DNA of 64,000 bases, taken from the NCBI GenBank assembly GCA_900315565.1, contig OMZS01000014.1, forward strand, positions 1 through 64,000, given 5' to 3'. Positions 51,401-58,732 of this stretch are shown here, in pieces. The position numbers were made by a program, and so were the translations under genes. The stretch comes from an uncultured Prevotellaceae bacterium (lineage in GTDB: Bacteria > Bacteroidota > Bacteroidia > Bacteroidales > Bacteroidaceae). How positions within the stretch are numbered: position 1 is the first letter of the stretch; the number at the start of each line of letters is the position of its first letter. The notes under the pieces were generated by a model, which saw only the letters and a program-made list of their open reading frames with translations, was not told where the DNA came from and did not search any database.

Positions 51401-51881
51401 CCAGCACAACCGCTACTGGCACGGCAACGAGCCTTGCCATCAGATGGCCTATATGTACAACTATGCCGGCGAACCGTGGAAAACGCAGCGCGAGGTGCGT
51501 AGAATTCTCGACACAGAGTACGAAAACGTGCCCGGCGGACTTTCGGGCAACGATGATGCCGGACAGATGTCGGCCTGGTATTTGTTCTCGGCCATGGGAT
51601 TCTATCCTGTGTGTCCCGCAACACCTTATTACATGCTCGGAACCACCTCGTTCAAGAGCATCAAGATTCATTTGGACAACAGTAAGACTTTCACCATCGA
51701 GAACGACAACCCCTGGGCCGACTGCTACTACATACAGAGTGCCACGCTCAACGGGGTGCCTTACACCAAAAACTACATCACCCATCAGGACATCATGAAT
51801 GGTGGAACGCTGAAGCTCTCGATGGGCTCTGCGCCCAACTACGACTGGGGTAGCCGTCCTGACGACTGCCAGCCCAGGTAA
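48477..51881 (+). CDS. Fusion of histidine-type phosphatase and GH92 alpha-mannosidase
   Basis: 1134 residues with a signal peptide (cleavage near residue 21). Residues about 30-400 are a branch-2 histidine acid phosphatase: catalytic R64-H65-G66 in ISHYGRHGSRW and the proton-donor pair H313-D314 in RFGHDT. Residues about 420-1130 are a GH92 calcium-dependent exo-alpha-mannosidase: GFRNSHWINGG, MWDTYRA, the likely acid E940 in ITEGAPCHY, GNEPCHQMAYMYNYAG, and the base region D1026-D1027 in SGNDDAGQMSAW. The acid block differs from the common EGNAWQY. Joining both activities suggests use of phosphorylated mannose glycans (removal of phosphate, then mannose); this is inference. It is not in a visible SusC/SusD locus. 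Confidence 0.9.
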   Translation: MKAFRSILMVLMLALAASGAAQKKAQKHTPEQTGGVYYAYHPYDGKYTPAPKGYAPFYISHYGRHGSRWLTKQERYNYVYDQFMDSENLTKTGVSVRQRMYKVMVDAEGNAGKLTPLGARQHREIAERMAKRFPEVFKGKKTIVARSSTSNRCVKSMNAFAGQLQKMNEDLWITQDASEKHMAYIAYSSPEIEELYATVNPRFYGSTERLMRLLFRDPSRIKDPLKLMEELHTIASDMQNVEAKVNLFDIFTPQEMQELEDWHDERMRLINGEDASNNDAPEMSATSLWQNIVESADAAIAGNGISADLRFGHDTCLYRLLTLLGINLGNDMFNIVPMAANLQMIFYRNERGDVLVKFLHNEREVQLAMPTTMGAFYHWNEVKEHYSKWLRLAHQRNRVSMLNTMVGTDKAVMPSASIYAQGTEQSGQTIPAVLEPNGMNFWTPQTRDTEQKCVAPYYYSDTRWMGFRNSHWINGGCTQDYGSFTIAVLGDSLRTTPERRATPFEHKAEISHPDYYSVKLPWEHITAELTGRSHSAIMRFTCDGPSRTYLVINPNSDEGEGFIAIDTVRHEVYGFNPVHRIYQGAGEKAGFSGYFVVKYDRTPSSYGAFCGDQVYPGQTQIGYQQNIGFYLCFDTHRDDQILVKAASSFNDVEGAQRNLQAEIPHWNFDKTRNELNALWQKRLGLIEIETDNAEEENKFYSAFYRASFLPREFSDVDGRYPGFNGTEAQQTYRGAKYYTDFSMWDTYRALHPLLNIVAPKTNGEMMQSLVDMYQQGGWLPIFPCWNSYTGAMIGDHCISALSDAYVKGVRNFDFTNAYDAMAKNAFRTSATMREFKNGNGRRGISSYLKYGFIPVEEIIREAYHGDEQVSRTMEYAYDDFALAQVAQQLGKDDDYQQLMERSKYYRNVIDPRTGYAQGRHANGQFLTDDNVAQRVKFITEGAPCHYTFYAPHDPYGLMDAMGGKIYYVARLDSTFQHNRYWHGNEPCHQMAYMYNYAGEPWKTQREVRRILDTEYENVPGGLSGNDDAGQMSAWYLFSAMGFYPVCPATPYYMLGTTSFKSIKIHLDNSKTFTIENDNPWADCYYIQSATLNGVPYTKNYITHQDIMNGGTLKLSMGSAPNYDWGSRPDDCQPR

Positions 51882-51899
51882 AAAGCCCGAGAAACCGGT

Positions 51900-51949
51900 G
51901 TTCTCTCCACCTGAAAGCAAGCCAAACAGCTGATTCAGGCGGAGAGAAC
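51900..51949. terminator. Terminator after the phosphatase-GH92 gene
   Basis: GTTCTCTCCACCTGAA pairs with TTCAGGCGGAGAGAAC (one mismatch), loop of about 18 nt, with an A-run downstream on the plus strand. Confidence 0.65.
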
Positions 51950-51992
51950 GAAAAAATCAGGGTAAAAGTTTGGGTGATAGCAGAAAAAGTTG

Positions 51993-52135
51993 TACCTTTG
52001 CAGCCGATTTCGGAAAATCCGATGCATTCGACGACGTAAACCGTGCGCGTGATTACGGTTGTCACGACTGACAGCGAGTGCGGCAGGCGTCAGAAGGATG
52101 TAATTTTATTCATTTTAATCACAACAAACAACACT
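51993..52135 (+). promoter_or_regulatory. rpsO promoter and structured leader
   Basis: -7 box TACCTTTG at 51993-52000. The leader of about 130 nt is GC-richer than other gaps and contains pairing segments (CCGATTTCGG near 52004-52013; GTAAACCG with CGGTTGTC near 52036-52064). Long leaders before rpsO often bind S15 for autoregulation; that role is inferred. Confidence 0.55.
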
Positions 52136-52408
52136 ATGTATTTAGACAAAGCTAAGAAAGCTGAGATTTTTGAGAAGCATGGCCGCAACGGCGTTGCCGA
52201 CACAGGTTCTGCCGAAAGCCAGATTGCACTGTTCTCTTATCGCATTAAGCACCTCACTGAGCACCTGAAGAAAAACCACAAGGATCATGTGACAGCCCGC
52301 TCGCTGACCATGCTTGTTGGTAAGCGTCGTAAGTTGCTCACTTATCTGAAGGAGCGCGACATCGAGCGTTACCGTGCCATCGTCAAGGCTCTCGGTCTGC
52401 GCCGATAA
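52136..52408 (+). CDS. rpsO: 30S ribosomal protein S15
   Basis: 90 residues (MYLDKAKKAEIFEKHG), the usual size. S15 blocks are present: TGSAESQIALFSYRIKHLTEHL, KDHVTARSLTMLVGKRRKLL and a YLKERDIERYRAIVKALGLR end. It binds 16S rRNA helices 20-22 early in 30S assembly. The start is the ATG at 52136, with no Shine-Dalgarno sequence, as is normal in this phylum. Confidence 0.97.
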   Translation: MYLDKAKKAEIFEKHGRNGVADTGSAESQIALFSYRIKHLTEHLKKNHKDHVTARSLTMLVGKRRKLLTYLKERDIERYRAIVKALGLRR

Positions 52409-52434
52409 TCTCTGCTGGGCAAAAAGATTTATGA

Positions 52435-52471
52435 GAAATCCCTGCAAGTCGTAACGATTTGCAGGGATTTC
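52435..52471 (+). terminator. rpsO terminator
   Basis: GAAATCCCTGCAA pairs with TTGCAGGGATTTC; a T-poor tail follows. It may also serve convergent folK. Confidence 0.75.
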
Positions 52472-52511
52472 TGTATTTCATGGATTCGGGCCTGTCTGGC
52501 AGGGCTGAGCG

Positions 52512-52982
52512 TCAGCGTGTCGCAACCGTAGTAATCATCGTCGCAGCGTCGGGCATGATTTCGCGCAGGGGCTTCATCACAAACTCGCGCTCGTACATCA
52601 GCGGATGGGGAATCTTCAGGTCGGGCTCGTCGATGGTCTCGTCGTCGTAGAGCAGAATGTCAATGTCGATGATGCGGTCGAGATAGGTGGTGCCGTCGGC
52701 GGGTTTTCCGTCGGCGGCTTTTTTCGTTTTGTGGGTACGGCCCAACTCGCGCTCAATGGCTTGTGTGGCAGAGAGCAGCTGGTGGGGCGTAAGCTCGGTC
52801 ATCACGCAAATGGCAGCATTGATGAACTTCTTTTTTGAGCTGAACCCCCAGGGCTCTGTTTCGTAGAGAGCAGACTGGCGCACAATGGTGCCAATCTGCT
52901 CTCTGATAAGGGTTGTCGCGCGGCTGATGTTGCTGCGACGACGGCCTAAGTTGGTTCCCAGACTGAGGTAAACGGTATGCAT
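52512..52982 (-). CDS. folK: 2-Amino-4-hydroxy-6-hydroxymethyldihydropteridine pyrophosphokinase
   Basis: 156 residues. HPPK signatures: VYLSLGTNLGRRRSNI at the N-terminus, ALYETEPWGFSSKKKFINAA near 39-58, and the ATP/Mg block DRIIDIDILLYDDETID near 103-119. It transfers pyrophosphate to the pterin before dihydropteroate synthesis. It lies 20 bp after queA in the same direction, probably the last gene of the ftsX-to-folK run. Confidence 0.93.
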   Translation of the reverse strand: MHTVYLSLGTNLGRRRSNISRATTLIREQIGTIVRQSALYETEPWGFSSKKKFINAAICVMTELTPHQLLSATQAIERELGRTHKTKKAADGKPADGTTYLDRIIDIDILLYDDETIDEPDLKIPHPLMYEREFVMKPLREIMPDAATMITTVATR

Positions 52983-53002
52983 GAGCCGTTAGTTGCTGCG
53001 CT

Positions 53003-54160
53003 TTAGTCGTTCACGATGAGCATAGCATCGCCGTAGCAGCCGAATTTGTAGCCGTTTTTCAGGGCCAGGTCGTAGGCTTCCATCACCAGGTCGTAACCGC
53101 CGAAAGCAGCTGTTGACATGAGCAGGGTGGAAAGCGGGTGATAGAAGTTGGCAATCATGCTGTCGGCCAGTCCAAACTCGTAAGGCGGGAAAATAAACTT
53201 GTTGGTCCATCCGTCGTACTCTTTCAGTTGTCCGTCGGTGCCCACGGCCGTCTCAGTGGCCTTAGCCACGCTGGTGCCTACCACGCAGATGCGGTGGCCG
53301 CTGGCCTTTGTGGCGTTGACAATGCGGCAAGCCTCTTTGTCAATCTTCATCTGCTCAGAGTCCATCTTGTGCTTGGTGAGGTCTTCCACTTCAATATCGT
53401 GGAAGTTACCGAGCGCGCAGTGCAGGGTGATGAAGGCAAAGTTGATGCCACGAATCTCCAGCCGTTTCATCAGTTCGCGACTAAAGTGCAGTCCCGTGGC
53501 AGGAGCGGTGACTGCTCCTTCGTTGCGGGCGAAAATGCACTGAAAATCTTCCATGTCTTCTTCGCGGGCGGGGCGGTGGTCAACAATGTAGTGGGGGAGT
53601 GGTGCTTCGCCCAGCCCGTAGAGCTCGCGCTTGAATTCGTCGTGCGGACAGTCGTAGAGGAAACGCAGTGTGCGTCCGCGGCTGGTGGTGTTGTCGATAA
53701 CTTCTGCCACCATGGTGCCGCTGGAGTCGAAGAACAGCTTGTTGCCAATGCGTATTTTTCGTGCCGGCTCTACGAGCACGTCCCACAGGCGCATTTCCTC
53801 GTTCAGCTCGCGCAGCAGAAACACTTCAATCTTTGCGTCGGTTTTTTCCTTGGTGCCGTAGAGGCGTGCTGGAAACACCTTGGTATCATTGAAAACGAAG
53901 GTGTCGCCCTCGTCGAAATAGTCCAGAATGTTGCGGAAGTCGAGAAAGTCGCCCTCAATGGGTTTGCCGTTCTCGTCTTTGTGGAACATATCGATGGTTT
54001 GCGACTGTTTGTGGAGCACCATGAGGCGACACTCGTCGCGGCGTGTGACGCGGAACACCTCGTCTTCGCCGGCTTCGTTCTTGAACTTGCGCTCAATGAA
54101 GTGGGGGTAGAGCGCTATTTGTTCTTCAGGCAGTTTAAACTTGAATTGCGATAGTTTCAT
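53003..54160 (-). CDS. queA: S-adenosylmethionine:tRNA ribosyltransferase-isomerase
   Basis: 385 residues, slightly longer than the typical 340-360. Family blocks: [14 protein letters not shown] at the start, [31 protein letters not shown] and the C-terminal [18 protein letters not shown]. It adds the epoxycyclopentane ring of queuosine to tRNA. It is next to truB, another tRNA modification gene, with a 74-bp spacer. Confidence 0.95.
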   Translation of the reverse strand: MKLSQFKFKLPEEQIALYPHFIERKFKNEAGEDEVFRVTRRDECRLMVLHKQSQTIDMFHKDENGKPIEGDFLDFRNILDYFDEGDTFVFNDTKVFPARLYGTKEKTDAKIEVFLLRELNEEMRLWDVLVEPARKIRIGNKLFFDSSGTMVAEVIDNTTSRGRTLRFLYDCPHDEFKRELYGLGEAPLPHYIVDHRPAREEDMEDFQCIFARNEGAVTAPATGLHFSRELMKRLEIRGINFAFITLHCALGNFHDIEVEDLTKHKMDSEQMKIDKEACRIVNATKASGHRICVVGTSVAKATETAVGTDGQLKEYDGWTNKFIFPPYEFGLADSMIANFYHPLSTLLMSTAAFGGYDLVMEAYDLALKNGYKFGCYGDAMLIVND

Positions 54161-54234
54161 TGTTGCTTATATAGGTCTTTTGAGAGTAATGGGTCTTATT
54201 GGGGTAATGGGGTGGGTGGATGGAGAACCGACGT

Positions 54235-54936
54235 CTATCCTTCGATGGTTTGTTGGTCGAGCCATTCTTGCAGATGGTCGAAATCGATGCACTGCTCTAT
54301 GCGCACGTCGCCCACGCGGGTGCGGCAGAGGGCCGTGAGATAGGCTCCGCTGTCCAAAGCCTCGCCGATGTCGCGTGCCAGTGCTCGTATGTAGGTGCCT
54401 TTTCCGCACACCACCCTGATGCTCATTTGCATGGTTTCGGGGTCGAAGTGTGTCAGCTCTATCTCGTCAATGCGGAGCGTCTTGGGTTTTAGTTTCACCT
54501 CCTCGCCCCTGCGCGCCATTTTGTAGGCGCGGTGCCCATCCACCATGCAGGCGCTGAATGCAGGCGGCACTTGCTCTATTTCGCCCACAAAGCGCGGCAA
54601 TGTCTGTTCGATGAGCTGGCGTGTGATGTGCGATGTAGGGTAAGTGGCGTCAACGGGATGCTCCCTGTCGTAGCTGGGCGTGGTGGCACCGAGCTGCAGT
54701 GTGGCGGTGTATTCCTTGGTCTGCAGCTGCATCTGCTCAATCTGCTTGGTGGCTTTGCCGGTGCAGAGAATCAGCACGCCTGTGGCCAGCGGGTCGAGTG
54801 TGCCTGCATGGCCGGTTTTCACGCGCTTCACTCCCGCTTTCTTCGAGATGAGGAAGCGTACATGAGCCAGCGCGCCGAAGCTCGACATGCCGTAGGGCTT
54901 GTTGATATAGATAATTTCGCCTTCCTTAAAGTTCAT
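54235..54936 (-). CDS. truB: tRNA pseudouridine-55 synthase
   Basis: 233 residues, short form without the long PUA tail. The catalytic Asp is D48 in TGHAGTLDPLATGVL; the start INKPYGMSSF is canonical and VVCGKGTYIRALARDIGE matches the family. It isomerises U55 in the T-loop of tRNAs. Its ATG overlaps the uppP stop at position 54936, so translation is coupled. Confidence 0.95.
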   Translation of the reverse strand: MNFKEGEIIYINKPYGMSSFGALAHVRFLISKKAGVKRVKTGHAGTLDPLATGVLILCTGKATKQIEQMQLQTKEYTATLQLGATTPSYDREHPVDATYPTSHITRQLIEQTLPRFVGEIEQVPPAFSACMVDGHRAYKMARRGEEVKLKPKTLRIDEIELTHFDPETMQMSIRVVCGKGTYIRALARDIGEALDSGAYLTALCRTRVGDVRIEQCIDFDHLQEWLDQQTIEG

Positions 54937-55793
54937 CAGTCAACCATGGCTAGTGAGTGTCCGGTGAGCAGCAGCACGATGATGATGCCGCCCACGATGA
55001 TGCGGTAGTAGCCAAATGCCTTGAAACCGTATTTGGTGAGGAAGTTGACAAACCATTTCATGGCGAGCAGGGCCACGACAAAGGCCACCACGCAGCCCAG
55101 AATGAGCATGGCAATGTTGTGGCCAGTGGCCCACGAGGTGTCTTCCTTAAACAGGTCGAGCAAGTCGAGCAGGGTGGCGCCGGCCATGGTGGGCACGGCC
55201 AGGAAGAACGAGAACTCGGCCGCGCGCTTGCGCGTAAGTCCCTGCGTCATGCCGCCCACGATAGTGGCCATCGAGCGCGATACGCCCGGAATGACCGAAA
55301 TGCACTGGAAAAGGCCGATGTTGAAGGCGCGGCGCTCGGTCACCTTGTTGGCGTCGCTGCCTTTGTTGAACAGACGGTCGCAGTAGAGCATGAAAATGCC
55401 GCCCAGCACAAGCATCACGGCCACCACCTCGACGCTGTCGAGCAGCCAGTCGAGCAGGCCCGACTTCTTGGCCAGAAGGCCAATGACGACGGCGGGCACT
55501 ACGCCCACAAAGAGCAGCCAGTAGAAGTGGAATTTGTGTTTGAGCCGTTGCCACAGGTTGCTGCCTGCCGGAGCGGGAGTGTTGTCGAACTGAAAGAAAC
55601 GCTTCCAGTAAAGGCACACCACCGAAAGAATGGCGCCAAACTGAATAATAAACGTAAATGCGTGGACGAACGCGTCGCCCTGCGGAATGCCCAGCAGGTT
55701 CTGGGTGATAATCATGTGGCCTGTTGACGACACGGGCAGAAATTCTGTCAGTCCCTCAACAATGGCGATGATAATAGTTTCTAACCAATCCAT
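54936..55793 (-). CDS. uppP: Undecaprenyl-diphosphatase
   Basis: 285 residues with about eight transmembrane helices. Catalytic motifs EGLTEFLPVSSTGHMI near 14-29 and PGVSRSMATI near 170 are intact. It dephosphorylates undecaprenyl pyrophosphate to recycle the lipid carrier for cell wall synthesis; known also as BacA because extra copies give bacitracin resistance. It lies between DUF3098 and truB. Confidence 0.95.
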   Translation of the reverse strand: MDWLETIIIAIVEGLTEFLPVSSTGHMIITQNLLGIPQGDAFVHAFTFIIQFGAILSVVCLYWKRFFQFDNTPAPAGSNLWQRLKHKFHFYWLLFVGVVPAVVIGLLAKKSGLLDWLLDSVEVVAVMLVLGGIFMLYCDRLFNKGSDANKVTERRAFNIGLFQCISVIPGVSRSMATIVGGMTQGLTRKRAAEFSFFLAVPTMAGATLLDLLDLFKEDTSWATGHNIAMLILGCVVAFVVALLAMKWFVNFLTKYGFKAFGYYRIIVGGIIIVLLLTGHSLAMVD

Positions 55794-55834
55794 TTCGCGA
55801 TGAAATTAATGTCTTGATGCTTTTTGTTTTGGGG

Positions 55835-56065
55835 TTACTGGTTGTCTTTGGGCTTGCGGATGATGGCATAAATGATGGAAACAAAGCCCACGAAACAAAC
55901 AGCTGGTGCCACCTTGATGTGCAAGGGGCTGAAAATCTCGGGATTGTAGTGGGTTTCAGTTGAACCGGTTACGCTCATCAGAATAAATCCGATGATCACC
56001 ACTAACATTCCCACGGCCAACAGAATGAAGTTGACCTTGTCGAAAGCATAATTTCTTCTGTCCAT
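55835..56065 (-). CDS. DUF3098 small membrane protein
   Basis: 76 residues with two hydrophobic helices (VNFILLAVGMLVVIIGFILM at about 10-29 and VCFVGFVSIIYAIIRK at about 56-71). It matches the Bacteroidetes family DUF3098, usually encoded between ftsX and uppP as here. The function is unknown; the neighbourhood suggests cell envelope growth or division. Confidence 0.85.
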   Translation of the reverse strand: MDRRNYAFDKVNFILLAVGMLVVIIGFILMSVTGSTETHYNPEIFSPLHIKVAPAVCFVGFVSIIYAIIRKPKDNQ

Positions 56066-56067
56066 AT

Positions 56068-56176
56068 TTTTAATTAAAACTCTAAACTCTTAACTCTAAA
56101 CTTAAAACTCCTAACTCCTAACTTGTAACTCCTAACTCCAAACTCGTAACTCCTAACTCCTAACTCGTAACTCCTA
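56068..56176. repeat. Word-repeat spacer ftsX-DUF3098
   Basis: AACTCCTAACTCC words (about twelve degenerate copies of a 7-9 bp unit) fill the 108-bp gap right up to the ftsX stop. It is the longest run of this type in the window. Confidence 0.9.
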
Positions 56177-57052
56177 AATCTTATACAGGTCTCCCGCTTT
56201 CATGCGCAAGAACTTGTTCACCGAGAAATATGAGCAGAGCATGGTGATGATAATGCCGAAAAGCAGCACCGACACGCCCGTAATGAGCAGCACGTCCCAC
56301 GTGATGACCGTCATTACCTCGGGCTCGTAGCTGTAGAGCGCATAAACGCCGCCCGCCAGCACAGCGTCGGCAATGATGCCGGCGGCAATGCCCGCTACAA
56401 TGGATTTCTTGAGGAACGGCCGGCGGATGAATCCCCACGACGCGCCCACCAGCTTCATGGTGTGGATGGAGAAACGGCGCGCATAAACGCCCAGCCTCAC
56501 CGTGTTGTTGATGAGCGAGAACGATACAAACGAGAGCAGCAGCGCCAGTATGAGCAGCACAATATTTATTTTCTTCAGTTTGCTGTTCACGCTGTCCATC
56601 AGCTCCTGCGGATAAGTGATGTCTGTGATTTGCGGATTTTTGCGCAGCTGTTTCGATATCCATTTCACCGAGTCGCTGTTGGCATAGTCGCTTTTGAGCT
56701 GCACTTCCACCGAGCCCACAAAAGGATTGAAGTCGGTAAATTCGGTGGGGTCGGTGCCCATTTCCTTCGATTGTTCTTTCAGGGCTTCTTCCTTGCTGAT
56801 GAAGTTCAGGTGGTGAATGTAGGGCTGCTTGGCCAAGTCTTTACAGAGGATGCGCGCCTCGGGCGTTGTCATGTCCTCGCCCAATATGAGGGTGATGGTG
56901 AGGTTTTCCTTGACGTATGTGGAGAGATTTCGGGCTATGAGCACCGAAAAGACCACCATTCCCAACAAAATGAGCACCATAGCGGTGCTTATGCATAGTG
57001 TTATGACCTGCAGCCCTGAGCGGCCGCCGGACTTCTTACGTTTTTTTCCCAT
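56174..57052 (-). CDS. ftsX: Cell division protein FtsX
   Basis: 292 residues from the ATG at 57052 (MGKKRKKSGGRSG). One N-terminal helix (about 17-45), a periplasmic domain (about 46-165, with ITLILGEDMTTPEA and KEEALKEQSKEMG) and three C-terminal helices in the FtsX/MacB permease fold. FtsX pairs with the ATPase FtsE to control peptidoglycan hydrolases at the septum; ftsE is not adjacent, as is common in this phylum. First gene of the minus-strand run down to folK. The promoter -7 box TACATTTG (minus) overlaps a palindrome at 57072-57085. Confidence 0.92.
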   Translation of the reverse strand: MGKKRKKSGGRSGLQVITLCISTAMVLILLGMVVFSVLIARNLSTYVKENLTITLILGEDMTTPEARILCKDLAKQPYIHHLNFISKEEALKEQSKEMGTDPTEFTDFNPFVGSVEVQLKSDYANSDSVKWISKQLRKNPQITDITYPQELMDSVNSKLKKINIVLLILALLLSFVSFSLINNTVRLGVYARRFSIHTMKLVGASWGFIRRPFLKKSIVAGIAAGIIADAVLAGGVYALYSYEPEVMTVITWDVLLITGVSVLLFGIIITMLCSYFSVNKFLRMKAGDLYKI

Positions 57053-57071
57053 TTCTAAAAAGGCTATAATA

Positions 57072-57093
57072 CACCAAATTTGGTGCAAATGTA
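57072..57093 (-). promoter_or_regulatory. ftsX promoter with palindromic site
   Basis: TACATTTG on the minus strand near 57086-57093, directly followed by the perfect 14-bp palindrome CACCAAATTTGGTG (57072-57085) at the expected transcription start. Confidence 0.65.
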
Positions 57094-57187
57094 GCAAAAA
57101 AATGACAGCAAAACGAGTATTTAACCACTATTAACACACGCGAGAAAAAAACTACTCGCTTCGCGGCTTCTTATGCGAATGATTTGT

Positions 57188-57195
57188 TACTTTTG
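57188..57195 (+). promoter_or_regulatory. Radical SAM gene promoter -7 box
   Basis: TACTTTTG, with only CACC before the ATG at 57200. Confidence 0.65.
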
Positions 57196-57199
57196 CACC

Positions 57200-57991
57200 A
57201 TGAGCACCATCATTTATCCTTCGCCCATTTTCGGGCCTGTCCACAGCCGCCGGCTGGGTGTTTCGCTTGGCATCAACCTGATGCCGGGCGACGGAAAAGT
57301 ATGTTCGTTCGACTGTATTTATTGCGAGTGCGGACTCAACCGCGAACACCGTCCGCGTTTGCCGCGCCCCACCCGCGAGGAGGTGCGCACGGCCCTGCAG
57401 GCACAGTTGCAGAAAATGGCAGCCGGCAATCTGCTGCCCGACGTGCTCACCTTTGCCGGCAACGGCGAGCCCACGGGCCATCCCGACTTTGCCCACATCA
57501 TCGACGACACCATTGCCCTGCGCAACGAGTATTGTCCCAAGGCTAAGGTGAGCGTGCTGAGCAATGCCACCATGCTGAGCCGGCCTCACATTCACGACGC
57601 GCTGATGCGTGTGGATAACAACATACAGAAACTCGACACCTTCGACCCCTTATATATTAATAAGGTGGACCGCCCGCAAAATCCCGCCTACGACGTGCAC
57701 CAGGTGGTGGAACAGCTCTGCCGCTTCCGCGGACACGTCATCATTCAGACCATGTTTATGAAGGGCAATGCCACCATCGACGGCCACACCTTCGATGTTG
57801 ACAACACGGGCGACAGCTTAGTGGCTCCGTGGCTCGAGGCGGTGGTGAAAATACGCCCCCAGCAGGTGATGATTTACACCATCGACCGCGAAACACCCGT
57901 CGGCGGCCTGCTCAAAGCCACTCCCGACGAACTCAATGCCATTCGCGACCGGGTGATTGCCGCCGGCATTTCGTGTACTGCCAGCTATTAG
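57200..57991 (+). CDS. Radical SAM protein
   Basis: 263 residues from the ATG at 57200 (MSTIIYPSPIFGPVHSRRLG). The 4Fe-4S cluster cysteines are C35, C39 and C42 in VCSFDCIYCEC. Further blocks LTFAGNGEPTGHPDF and KLDTFDPLYINKVDRP match a family of stand-alone radical SAM proteins of unknown substrate. There are no SPASM-type extra clusters. The only frame start after the -7 box is 4 nt downstream, so it is probably leaderless. Single-gene unit. Confidence 0.88.
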   Translation: MSTIIYPSPIFGPVHSRRLGVSLGINLMPGDGKVCSFDCIYCECGLNREHRPRLPRPTREEVRTALQAQLQKMAAGNLLPDVLTFAGNGEPTGHPDFAHIIDDTIALRNEYCPKAKVSVLSNATMLSRPHIHDALMRVDNNIQKLDTFDPLYINKVDRPQNPAYDVHQVVEQLCRFRGHVIIQTMFMKGNATIDGHTFDVDNTGDSLVAPWLEAVVKIRPQQVMIYTIDRETPVGGLLKATPDELNAIRDRVIAAGISCTASY

Positions 57992-58046
57992 CCAACCCGT
58001 AGTGCGAGTCCCGCCCATCGCATCAGGCGTTTTTTCACTCTTCCGC

Positions 58047-58245
58047 AACAACAGAAAAATATCTCACGGCGAGAGCATCAAATTTTCTAGATAATTTGAG
58101 CCTCTCGCCGTGAGATATTATCGTCGTATCGTGAAATAATATTTTATTACCGTGAGTTACAGTTCTATTACCGTGAGTTATTGTTTTATTACCGTGAGAT
58201 AATTTCGCAGCGTCGTGAGATAATTTCGCCGCGCCGTGATTCCGC
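58047..58245. repeat. CTAG-core dyad with 21-bp phased half-units, copy 5 (longest array)
   Basis: Perfect 17-bp arms 58059-58075 (ATATCTCACGGCGAGAG) and 58102-58118 flank the CTAG core at 58087-58090, each arm 23 bp from the core. The CGTGA half-unit of the right arm (58110) is followed by copies at 58131, 58152, 58173, 58194, 58215 and 58236, all exactly 21 bp apart. It fills the convergent gap between the radical SAM gene and the merR gene and ends 7 bp before the merR stop. Confidence 0.93.
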
Positions 58246-58251
58246 TTCGGT

Positions 58252-58599
58252 TTACACCAGGCCGTCGAGCTGTTTCTTCAGCGTCTTCAGCTCGTCGCGC
58301 ACAAGAATAAGCGAGCTCAGCACGTCGGCGCTCTTATCGGCTCCGTGCTTGTTCTCACTCAGCATTTTGCGGGCTGCGGCCAGCTTAAAGCCGCGCACTT
58401 TTACGAGATTGTAGATGACACGTATTTGTTCAATGTCCTTGTCGGTGTATTGGCGCACCTTGTTGCTGAGCGTCTTAGGCTTAATCTGCGGGAACTCGGT
58501 TTCCCAGTAGCGCAACAGACTCTCGCTGACGTTAAAAATTTGTGCAACTTCCTTGATGGAATAGTAGAGCTTCAGGTTTTTATTCGTGTTCAGTGCCAT
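58252..58599 (-). CDS. MerR-family transcription regulator
   Basis: 115 residues. The N-terminal winged helix-turn-helix is YYSIKEVAQIFNVSESLLRY at about 12-31, with the wing VRQYTDKDIEQI, followed by a C-terminal helix (SSLILVRDELKTLKKQL) for dimerisation. No metal-binding cysteines are seen, so it is not a metal sensor of the MerR/CueR kind. It resembles the short MerR proteins common in Bacteroidetes. Divergent from alaS. Confidence 0.9.
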   Translation of the reverse strand: MALNTNKNLKLYYSIKEVAQIFNVSESLLRYWETEFPQIKPKTLSNKVRQYTDKDIEQIRVIYNLVKVRGFKLAAARKMLSENKHGADKSADVLSSLILVRDELKTLKKQLDGLV

Positions 58600-58641
58600 A
58601 TTTCTGATTATTTTTTTGCAAAAATAACGAAAACTGAGTAT

Positions 58642-58649
58642 CTTTGCAA
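58642..58649 (+). promoter_or_regulatory. alaS promoter region
   Basis: TATCTTTG -7 box near 58642, with a leader of about 85 nt ending in AAATTGTCAAATTGTAAATTG words. The divergent merR promoter (TTATTTTTG, minus) is near 58618-58625. Confidence 0.6.
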
Positions 58650-58732
58650 AACTTTTCTGAAAATTTTTTTGTTTAATTGAAAAATTGCATCACAATAATA
58701 GAAAACAGTAAATTGTCAAATTGTAAATTGAT

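Noticed and set aside
48366..51920. Two long minus-strand open frames opposite the phosphatase-GH92 gene
   Set aside because: They are composition artefacts; the plus-strand gene has complete catalytic motifs and a promoter.
52001..52135. Possible tRNA or small RNA gene in the GC-richer leader before rpsO
   Set aside because: No cloverleaf, TTCGAATC-type T-loop or CCA end can be drawn; a cis-acting leader fits better.
58110..58245. Possible CRISPR array (regular repeats)
   Set aside because: The period is 21 bp with only about 10 conserved bases and no unique spacers of 26-40 bp; no cas genes are nearby.
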